Origin: Parapristionchus giblindavisi
Taxonomy: Eukaryota; Nematoda; Chromadorea; Rhabditida; Diplogasteridae
DNA length: 64,000 bases
Reading direction: 5' to 3'
Assembly: GCA_943737045.1 (NCBI GenBank)
Contig: CALSFV010000047.1
Location: 434,001-498,000, forward strand
Below, piece by piece: positions 1 through 9,813 of the stretch (positions are counted from its first letter, which is position 1; the number at the start of each line of letters is the position of its first letter). Made by a program: the position numbers and the translations under genes. The notes under the pieces were generated by a model. It did no database searches, had not been told where the DNA came from, and was given only the letters and a program-made list of their open reading frames with translations.

Positions 1-191
1 GCCGTACTGACCACTTTGAAATAGTTTATCTTATTCAGAATTTTTCGCTCTTTCATTTGGTATATGACACGATAGGTTTCATTTTCATTTTCAAATTTCT
101 CAAGTTATCTTGATCATATCAGAGTAAAAGCTACTTTTGTACTTCGATCATTATAGCAGCAGTAAAATATTACAGATTGACATGACCTGAA
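1..191 (+). repeat. Partial satellite unit at the left edge
   Basis: The window opens inside a unit, at the segment reading GCCGTACTGACCAC, and runs to the end of that unit. This is the last 191 bp of a 321-bp copy with the markers GACACG, TCAAATTT and GATTGAC. The array therefore continues to the left of the window. Confidence 0.95.
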
Positions 192-834
192 GTGTGTCTC
201 ATTCAGAATTTTTTCCTCTTTCACATAGTATATCACTCGCTGAGTATCATTGCCAATTTGACTTGTAACGAACTGTTTTGTACCAAAAAACAGAGAGTAC
301 TGAAAGATAAATTTACATATTGGCCGTACTGACCACTTTGAAATAGTTTATCTTATTCAGAATTTTTCGCTCTTTCATTTGGTATATGGCACGATAGGTT
401 TCATTTTCATTTTCACATTTCTCAAGTTATCTTGATCATATCAGAGTAAAAGCTACTTTTGTACTTCGATCATTATAGCAGCAGTAAAATATTACAGATC
501 GACATGACCTGAAGTGTGTCTCATTCAGAATTTTTTCCTCTTTCACATACTATATCACTCGCTGAGTGTCATTGACAATTTGACTTGTAACGAACTGTTT
601 TGTACCAAAAACAGAGAGTACTGAAAGATAAATTTACATATTGGCCGTACTGACCACTTTGAAATAGTTTATCTTATTCAGAATTTTTCGCTCTTTCATT
701 TGGTATATGGCACGATAGGTTTCATTTTCATTTTCAAATTTCTCAAGTTATCTTGATCATATCAGAGTAAAAGCTACTTTTGTACTTCGATCATTATAGC
801 AGCAGTAAAATATTACAGATCGACATGACCTGAA

Positions 835-1155
835 GTGTGTCTCATTCAGAATTTTTTCCTCTTTCACATAGTATATCACTCGCTGAGTATCATTGACAAT
901 TTGACTTGTAACGAACTGTTTTGTACCAAAAACAGAGAGTACCGAAAGATAAATTTACATATTGGCCGTACTGACCACATTGAAATAGTTTATCTTATTC
1001 AGAATTTTTCGCTCTTTCATTTGGTATATGACACGATAGGTTTCATTTTCATTTTCAAATTTCTCAAGTTATCTTGATCATATCAGAGTAAAAGCTACTT
1101 TTGTACTTCGATCATTATAGCAGCAGTAAAATATTACAGATTGACATGACCTGAA
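835..1155 (+). repeat. Representative 321-bp satellite unit
   Basis: Chosen as a typical copy for describing marker positions (unit position 1 = base 835). It has 103 G+C in 321 bp. Recurrent two-state sites seen across the array are: position 37 G/C (CATAG or CATAC), 47 C/T, 55 A/G (GTATC or GTGTC), 62 A/C (TTGAC or TTGCC), 95 A/G, 109 C/T, 139 G/T (CTGACC or CTTACC), 145 A/T (CACATT or CACTTT), 157 T/C (GTTTAT or GTTCAT), 197 A/G (GACACG or GGCACG), 224 A/C (TCAAATTT or TCACATTT) and 308 T/C (GATTGAC or GATCGAC). Combinations of these states define the unit types used for the higher-order repeats below. The phase is arbitrary. The only plus-strand ATGs meet a stop after two or three codons. 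Confidence 0.93.
844..996 (+). repeat. Left half-repeat (about 153 bp) inside the unit
   Basis: This half starts at ATTCAGAATTTTTTCCTC. The same opening recurs 153 bp later as ATTCAGAATTTTTCGCTC. Aligned without gaps by eye, 30 of the first 36 positions and 41 of the first 54 match between the halves, and weaker similarity continues beyond. The unit thus looks like an ancient tandem dimer of a unit of about 160 bp. This copy illustrates what is present in every unit of the array. Confidence 0.75.
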
Positions 1156-1164
1156 GTGTGTCTC
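997..1164 (+). repeat. Right half-repeat (about 168 bp) inside the unit
   Basis: This is the diverged partner of the left half, starting at ATTCAGAATTTTTCGCTC and running to the next left half. It carries the AT-rich TTCATT micro-repeat, the TGATCA palindrome and the GCAGCAGTAAAATATTAC tail. Its extra length of about 15 bp relative to the left half must come from insertions in one half or deletions in the other. The halves are too diverged to interchange, so the 321-bp dimer is now the unit that is amplified. Confidence 0.72.
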
Positions 1165-2441
1165 ATTCAGAATTTTTTCCTCTTTCACATAGTATATCAC
1201 TCGCCGAGTATCATTGCCAATTTGACTTGTAACGAACTGTTTTGTACCAAAAAACAGAGAGTACTGAAAGATAAATTTACATATTGGCCGTACTGACCAC
1301 TTTGAAATAGTTTATCTTATTCAGAATTTTTCGCTCTTTCATTTGGTATATGGCACGATAGGTTTCATTTTCATTTTCAAATTTCTCAAGTTATCTTGAT
1401 CATATCAGAGTAAAAGCTACTTTTGTACTTCGATCATTATAGCAGCAGTAAAATATTACAGATCGACATGACCTGAAGTGTGTCTCATTCAGAATTTTTT
1501 CCTCTTTCACATACTATATCACTTGCTGAGTGTCATTGACAATTTGACTTGTAACGAACTATTTTGTACCAAAAACAGAGAGTACCGAAAGATAAATTTA
1601 CATATTGGCCGTACTGACCACATTGAAATAGTTTATCTTATTCAGAATTTTTCGCTCTTTCATTTGGTATATGACACGATAGGTTTCATTTTCATTTTCA
1701 AATTTCTCAAGTTATCTTGATCATATCAGAGTAAAAGCTACATTTGTACTTCGATCATTATAGCAGCAGTAAAATATTACAGATTGACATGACCTGAAGT
1801 GTGTCTCATTCAGAATTTTTTCCTCTTTCACATAGTATATCACTCGCTGAGTATCATTGACAATTTGACTTGTAACGAACTGTTTTGTACCAAAAACAGA
1901 GAGTACCGAAAGATAAATTTACATATTGGCCGTACTGACCACATTGAAATAGTTTATCTTATTCAGAATTTTTCGCTCTTTCATTTGGTATATGACACGA
2001 TAGGTTTCATTTTCATTTTCAAATTTCTCAAGTTATCTTGATCATATCAGAGTAAAAGCTACTTTTGTACTTCGATCATTATAGCAGCAGTAAAATATTA
2101 CAGATTGACATGACCTGAAGTGTGTCTCATTCAGAATTTTTTCCTCTTTCACATAGTATATCACTCGCCGAGTATCATTGCCAATTTGACTTGTAACGAA
2201 CTGTTTTGTACCAAAAAACAGAGAGTACTGAAAGATAAATTTACATATTGGCCGTACTGACCACTTTGAAATAGTTTATCTTATTCAGAATTTTTCGCTC
2301 TTTCATTTGGTATATGGCACGATAGGTTTCATTTTCATTTTCAATTTTCTCAAGTTATCTTGATCATATCAGAGTAAAAGCTACTTTTGTACTTCGATCA
2401 TTATAGCAGCAGTAAAATATTACAGATCGACATGACCTGAA

Positions 2442-3725
2442 GTGTGTCTCATTCAGAATTTTTTCCTCTTTCACATACTATATCACTTGCTGAGTGTCAT
2501 TGACAATTTGACTTGTAACGAACTGTTTTGTACCAAAAACAGAGAGTACCGAAAGATAAATTTACATATTGGCCGTACTGACCATATTGAAATAGTTTAT
2601 CTTATTCAGAATTTTTCGCTCTTTCATTTGGTATATGACACGATAGGTTTCATTTTCATTTTCACATTTCTCAAGTTATCTTGATCATATCAGAGTAAAA
2701 GCTACTTTTGTACTTCGATCATTATAGCAGCAGTAAAATATTACAGATCGACATGACCTGAAGTGTGTCTCATTCAGAATTTTTTCCTCTTTCACATACT
2801 ATATCACTTGCTGAGTGTCATTGACAATTTGACTTGTAACGAACTGTTTTGTACCAAAAACAGAGAGTACCGAAAGATAAATTTACATATTGGCCGTACT
2901 GACCATATTGAAATAGTTTATCTTATTCAGAATTTTTCGCTCTTTCATTTGGTATATGACACGATAGGTTTCATTTTCATTTTCACATTTCTCAAGTTAT
3001 CTTGATCATATCAGAGTAAAAGCTACTTTTGTACTTCGATCATTATAGCAGCAGTAAAATATTACAGATTGACATGACCTGAAGTGTGTCTCATTCAGAA
3101 TTTTTTCCTCTTTCACATACTATATCACTTGCTGAGTGTCATTGACAATTTGACTTGTAACGAACTGTTTTGTACCAAAAACAGAGAGTACCGAAAGATA
3201 AATTTACATATTGGCCGTACTGACCACATTGAAATAGTTTATCTTATTCAGAATTTTTCGCTCTTTCATTTGGTATATGACACGATAGGTTTCATTTTCA
3301 TTTTCACATTTCTCAAGTTATCTTGATCATATCAGAGTAAAAGCTACTTTTGTACTTCGATCATTATAGCAGCAGTAAAATATTACAGATCGACATGACC
3401 TGAAGTGTGTCTCATTCAGAATTTTTTCCTCTTTCACATACTATATCACTTGCTGAGTGTCATTGACAATTTGACTTGTAACGAACTGTTTTGTACCAAA
3501 AACAGAGAGTACCGAAAGATAAATTTACATATTGGCCGTACTGACCACTTTGAAATAGTTTATCTTATTCAGAATTTTTCGCTCTTTCATTTGGTATATG
3601 GCACGATATTTTTCATTTTCATTTTCACATTTCTCAAGTTATCTTGATCATATCAGAGTAAAAGCTACTTTTGTACTTCGATCATTATAGCAGCAGTAAA
3701 ATATTACAGATTGACATGACCTGAA
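2442..3725 (+). repeat. Run of four near-identical single units
   Basis: The units at 2442, 2763, 3084 and 3405 all carry CATACTATATCACTTGC, GTGTC, ACCGAA and TCACATTT and differ at only a few positions. The last one is set apart by CACTTT and GATATTTTTC. This is local amplification of one unit type with no higher-order structure, and it forms the transition to the next domain. Confidence 0.75.
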
Positions 3726-6700
3726 GTGTGTCTCATTCAGATTTTTTTCCTCTTTCACATAGTATATCACTCGCTGAGTATCATTGACAATTTGACTTGT
3801 AACGAACTGTTTTGTACCAAAAACAGAGAGTACTGAAAGATAAATTTACATATTAGCCGTACTGACCACTTTGAAATAGTTCATCTCATTCAGAATTTTT
3901 CGCTCTTTCATTTGGTATATGACACGATAGGTTTCAATTTCATTTTCACATTTCTCAAGTTATCTTGATCATATCAGAGTAAAAGCTACTTTTGTACTTC
4001 GATCATTATAGCAGCAGTAAAATATTACAGATTGACATGACCTGAAGTGTGTCTCATTCAGATTTTTTCCTCTTTCACATAGTATATCACTTGCTGAGTG
4101 TCATTGCCAATTTGACTTGTAACGAACTGTTTTGTACCAAAAACAGAGAGTACTGAAAGATAAATTTACATATTGGCCGTACTGACCACTTTGAAATAGT
4201 TTATCTTATTCAGAATTTTTCGCTCTTTCATTTGGTATATGACACGATAGGTTTCAATTTCATTTTCACATTTCTCAAGTTATCTTGATCATATCAGAGT
4301 AAAAGCTACTTTTGTACTTCGATCATTATAGCAGCAGTAAAATATTACAGATTGACATGACCTGAAGTGTGTCTCATTCAGATTTTTTCCTCTTTCACAT
4401 AGTATATCACTTGCTGAGTGTCATTTCCAATTTGACTTGTAACGAACTGTTTTGTACCAAAAACAGAGAGTACTGAAAGATAAATTTACATATTGGCCGT
4501 ACTGACCACTTTGAAATAGTTTATCTTATTCAGAATTTTTCGCTCTTTCATTTGGTATATGGCACGATAGGTTTCATTTTCATTTTCACATTTCTCAAGT
4601 TATCTTGATCATATCAGAGTAAAAGCTACTTTTGTACTTCGATCATTATAGCAGCAGTAAAATATTACAGATTGACATGACCTGAAGTGTGTCTCATTCA
4701 GATTTTTTCCTCTTTCACATAGTATATCACTCGCTGAGTATCATTGACAATTTGACTTGTAATGAACTGTTTTGTACCAAAAACATAGAGTACTGAAAGA
4801 TAAATTTACATATTAGCCGTACTGACCACTTTGAAATAGTTCATCTCATTCAGAATTTTTCGCTCTTTCATTTGGTATATGACACGATAGGTTTCAATTT
4901 CATTTTCACATTTCTCAAGTTATCTTGATCATATCAGAGTAAAAGCTACTTTTGTACTTCGATCATTATAGCAGCAGTAAAATATTACAGATTGACATGA
5001 CCTGAAGTGTGTCTCATTCAGATTTTTTCCTCTTTCACATAGTATATCACTTGCTGAGTGTCATTGCCAATTTGACTTGTAACGAACTGTTTTGTACAAA
5101 AAACAGAGAGTACTGAAAGATAAATTTACATATTGGCCGTACTGACCACTTTGAAATAGTTTATCTTATTCAGAATTTTTCGCTCTTTCATTTGGTATAT
5201 GGCACGATAGGTTTCATTTTCATTTTCACATTTCTCAAGTTATCTTGATCATATCAGAGTAAAAGCTACTTTTGTACTTCGATCATTATAGCAGCAGTAA
5301 AATATTACAGATCGACATGACCTGAAGTGTGTCTCATTCAGAATTTTTTCCTCTTTCACATACTATATCACTTGCTGAGTGTCATTGACAATTTGACTTG
5401 TAACGAACTGTTTTGTACCAAAAACAGAGAGTACCGAAAGATAAATTTACATATTGGCCGTACTGACCACATTGAAATAGTTTATCTCATTCAGAATTTT
5501 TCGCTCTTTCATTTGGTATATGACACGATAGGTTTCAATTTCATTTTCACATTTCTCAAGTTATCTTGATCATATCAGAGTAAAAGCTACTTTTGTACTT
5601 CGATCATTATAGCAGCAGTAAAATATTACAGATTAACATGACCTGAAGTGTGTCTCATTCAGATTTTTTTCCTCTTTCACATAGTATATCACTCGCTGAG
5701 TATCATTGACAATTTGACTTGTAACGAACTGTTTTGTACCAAAAACAGAGAGTACTGAAAGATAAATTTACATATTAGCCGTACTGACCACTTTGAAATA
5801 GTTCATCTCATTCAGAATTTTTCGCTCTTTCATTTGGTATATGACACGATAGGTTTCAATTTCATTTTCACATTTCTCAAGTTATCTTGATCATATCAGA
5901 GTAAAAGCTACTTTTGTACTTCGATCATTATAGCAGCAGTAAAATATTACAGATTGACATGACCTGAAGTGTGTCTCATTCAGATTTTTTCCTCTTTCAC
6001 ATAGTATATCACTTGCTGAGTGTCATTGCCAATTTGACTTGTAACGAACTGTTTTGTACCAAAAACAGAGAGTACTGAAAGATAAATTTACATATTGGCC
6101 GTACTGACCACTTTGAAATAGTTTATCTTATTCAGAATTTTTCGCTCTTTCATTTGGTATATGACACGATAGGTTTCAATTTCATTTTCACATTTCTCAA
6201 GTTATCTTGATCATATCAGAGTAAAAGCTACTTTTGTACTTCGATCATTATAGCAGCAGTAAAATATTACAGATTGACATGACCTGAAGTGTGTCTCATT
6301 CAGATTTTTTCCTCTTTCACATAGTATATCACTCGCTGAGTATCATTGACAATTTGACTTGTAACGAACTGTTTTGTACCAAAAACAGAGAGTACTGAAA
6401 GATAAATTTACATATTAGCCGTACTGACCACTTTGAAATAGTTCATCTCATTCAGAATTTTTCGCTCTTTCATTTGGTATATGACACGATAGGTTTCAAT
6501 TTCATTTTCACATTTCTCAAGTTATCTTGATCATATCAGAGTAAAAGCTACTTTTGTACTTCGATCATTATAGCAGCAGTAAAATATTACAGATTGACAT
6601 GACCTGAAGTGTGTCTCATTCAGATTTTTTCCTCTTTCACATAGTATATCACTTGCTGAGTGTCATTGCCAATTTGACTTGTAACGAACTGTTTTGTACC

Positions 6701-9700
6701 AAAAACAGAGAGTACTGAAAGATAAATTTACATATTGGCCGTACTGACCACTTTGAAATAGTTTATCTTATTCAGAATTTTTCGCTCTTTCATTTGGTAT
6801 ATGGCACGATAGGTTTCATTTTCATTTTCACATTTCTCAAGTTATCTTGATCATATCAGAGTAAAAGCTACTTTTGTACTTCGATCATTATAGCAGCAGT
6901 AAAATATTACAGATCGACATGACCTGAAGTGTGTCTCATTCAGAATTTTTTCCTCTTTCACATACTATATCACTTGCTGAGTGTCATTGACAATTTGACT
7001 TGTAACGAACTGTTTTGTACCAAAAACAGAGAGTACTGAAAGATAAATTTACATATTAGCCGTACTGACCACTTTGAAATAGTTCATCTCATTCAGAATT
7101 TTTCGCTCTTTCATTTGGTATATGACACGATAGGTTTCAATTTCATTTTCACATTTCTCAAGTTATCTTGATCATATCAGAGTAAAAGCTACTTTTGTAC
7201 TTCGATCATTATAGCAGCAGTAAAATATTACAGATTAACATGACCTGAAGTGTGTCTCATTCAGATTTTTTTCCTCTTTCACATAGTATATCACTCGCTG
7301 AGTATCATTGACAATTTGACTTGTAACGAACTGTTTTGTACCAAAAACAGAGAGTACTGAAAGATAAATTTACATATTAGCCGTACTGACCACTTTGAAA
7401 TAGTTCATCTCATTCAGAATTTTTCGCTCTTTCATTTGGTATATGACACGATAGGTTTCAATTTCATTTTCACATTTCTCAAGTTATCTTGATCATATCA
7501 GAGTAAAAGCTACTTTTGTACTTCGATCATTATAGCAGCAGTAAAATATTACAGATTGACATGACCTGAAGTGTGTCTCATTCAGATTTTTTCCTCTTTC
7601 ACATAGTATATCACTTGCTGAGTGTCATTGCCAATTTGACTTGTAACGAACTGTTTTGTACCAAAAACAGAGAGTACTGAAAGATAAATTTACATATTGG
7701 CCGTACTGACCACTTTGAAATAGTTTATCTTATTCAGAATTTTTCGCTCTTTCATTTGGTATATGACACGATAGGTTTCAATTTCATTTTCACATTTCTC
7801 AAGTTATCTTGATCATATCAGAGTAAAAGCTACTTTTGTACTTCGATCATTATAGCAGCAGTAAAATATTACAGATTGACATGACCTGAAGTGTGTCTCA
7901 TTCAGATTTTTTCCTCTTTCACATAGTATATCACTCGCTGAGTATCATTGACAATTTGACTTGTAACGAACTGTTTTGTACCAAAAACAGAGAGTACTGA
8001 AAGATAAATTTACATATTAGCCGTACTGACCACTTTGAAATAGTTCATCTCATTCAGAATTTTTCGCTCTTTCATTTGGTATATGACACGATAGGTTTCA
8101 ATTTCATTTTCACATTTCTCAAGTTATCTTGATCATATCAGAGTAAAAGCTACTTTTGTACTTCGATCATTATAGCAGCAGTAAAATATTACAGATTGAC
8201 ATGACCTGAAGTGTGTCTCATTCAGATTTTTTCCTCTTTCACATAGTATATCACTTGCTGAGTGTCATTGCCAATTTGACTTGTAACGAACTGTTTTGTA
8301 CCAAAAACAGAGAGTACTGAAAGATAAATTTACATATTGGCCGTACTGACCACTTTGAAATAGTTTATCTTATTCAGAATTTTTCGCTCTTTCATTTGGT
8401 ATATGGCACGATAGGTTTCATTTTCATTTTCACATTTCTCAAGTTATCTTGATCATATCAGAGTAAAAGCTACTTTTGTACTTCGATCATTATAGCAGCA
8501 GTAAAATATTACAGATCGACATGACCTGAAGTGTGTCTCATTCAGAATTTTTTCCTCTTTCACATACTATATCACTTGCTGAGTGTCATTGACAATTTGA
8601 CTTGTAACGAACTGTTTTGTACCAAAAACAGAGAGTACCGAAAGATAAATTTACATATTGGCCGTACTGACCACATTGAAATAGTTTATCTCATTCAGAA
8701 TTTTTCGCTCTTTCATTTGGTATATGACACGATAGGTTTCAATTTCATTTTCACATTTCTCAAGTTATCTTGATCATATCAGAGTAAAAGCTACTTTTGT
8801 ACTTCGATCATTATAGCAGCAGTAAAATATTACAGATTGACATGACCTGAAGTGTGTCTCATTCAGATTTTTTTCCTCTTTCACATAGTATATCACTCGC
8901 TGAGTATCATTGACAATTTGACTTGTAACGAACTGTTTTGTACCAAAAACAGAGAGTACTGAAAGATAAATTTACATATTAGCCGTACTGACCACTTTGA
9001 AATAGTTCATCTCATTCAGAATTTTTCGCTCTTTCATTTGGTATATGACACGATAGGTTTCAATTTCATTTTCACATTTCTCAAGTTATCTTGATCATAT
9101 CAGAGTAAAAGCTACTTTTGTACTTCGATCATTATAGCAGCAGTAAAATATTACAGATTGACATGACCTGAAGTGTGTCTCATTCAGATTTTTTCCTCTT
9201 TCACATAGTATATCACTTGCTGAGTGTCATTGCCAATTTGACTTGTAACGAACTGTTTTGTACCAAAAACAGAGAGTACTGAAAGATAAATTTACATATT
9301 GGCCGTACTGACCACTTTGAAATAGTTTATCTTATTCAGAATTTTTCGCTCTTTCATTTGGTATATGGCACGATAGGTTTCATTTTCATTTTCACATTTC
9401 TCAAGTTATCTTGATCATATCAGAGTAAAAGCTACTTTTGTACTTCGATCATTATAGCAGCAGTAAAATATTACAGATCGACATGACCTGAAGTGTGTCT
9501 CATTCAGAATTTTTTCCTCTTTCACATACTATATCACTTGCTGAGTGTCATTGACAATTTGACTTGTAACGAACTGTTTTGTACCAAAAACAGAGAGTAC
9601 CGAAAGATAAATTTACATATTGGCCGTACTGACCACATTGAAATAGTTTATCTCATTCAGAATTTTTCGCTCTTTCATTTGGTATATGACACGATAGGTT

Positions 9701-9813
9701 TCAATTTCATTTTCACATTTCTCAAGTTATCTTGATCATATCAGAGTAAAAGCTACTTTTGTACTTCGATCATTATAGCAGCAGTAAAATATTACAGATT
9801 GACATGACCTGAA
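3726..9813 (+). repeat. 5-unit higher-order repeat, about 1602 bp, with size-variant copies
   Basis: The unit order is A (ATTAGCC, GTTCATCTC), B (TTGCC, GACACG), A', B' (GGCACG), C (CATACTATAT). Copies start at 3726, 5648, 7250 and 8852. The first has an extra B-like unit at 4367, making six units. The second and third have five units and are exactly 1602 bp apart at several landmarks (5648 to 7250 to 8852, and 5327 to 6929 to 8531). The fourth has only A, B' and C. Many units are 320 bp because CAGATTTTTTCC is one base shorter. Changes of whole units with the order kept are what unequal crossover between misaligned units produces. Confidence 0.85.
6929..7249 (+). repeat. Chimeric unit: C-type front, A-type rear
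   Basis: In the HOR at 3726-9813 the C units at 5327 and 8531 read CATAC, GTGTC, ACCGAA, ATTGGCC, CACATT and GTTTATCTC. The unit in the same slot at 6929 keeps CATAC and GTGTC but then reads ACTGAA, ATTAGCC, CACTTT and GTTCATCTC, as the A unit does. The switch lies between unit positions 55 and 109. Gene conversion or a double exchange with a neighbouring A unit would produce this. Confidence 0.75.

Larger units (their letters stand above)
192..2762 (+). repeat. 3-unit higher-order repeat, about 964 bp
   Basis: Units at 192, 1156 and 2120 share a six-A run in ACCAAAAAACAG, which makes them 322 bp long, together with TTGCC and GGCACG. The second and third of these also share CGCCGAG. Units at 514, 1478 and 2442 share CATAC and GTGTC. 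Units at 835 and 1799 share CATAG, GTATC and ACCGAA. The spacing is 964 bp each time. The pattern breaks after 2442, where the type-2 unit is repeated instead of being followed by type 3. Confidence 0.8.

Noticed and set aside
1015..1045. CENP-B box in the CTTTCATTTGG region or at CTTCGATCATTATAGC
   Set aside because: Neither matches the essential TTCGnnnnAnnCGGG pattern; both lack the CGGG half. Any centromere factor would need a different site.
835..1077. 80-residue open frame, and its 80 sister frames along the array, as a protein-coding gene family
   Set aside because: They start at GTG (or TTG at 51574 and 53501), not ATG. The only plus-strand ATGs in the unit read ATG ACA CGA TAG and ATG ACC TGA. 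More than half of the units close the frame with TGA or a frameshift. The 321-bp period spans the frame and its flanks alike, as a satellite does.
1135..1150. Hairpin or terminator at GTAAAATATTAC
   Set aside because: Only four-base arms (GTAA and TTAC) pair around a four-base loop and no T run follows. This is too weak to call, and it is repeated in every unit with the rest of the satellite.
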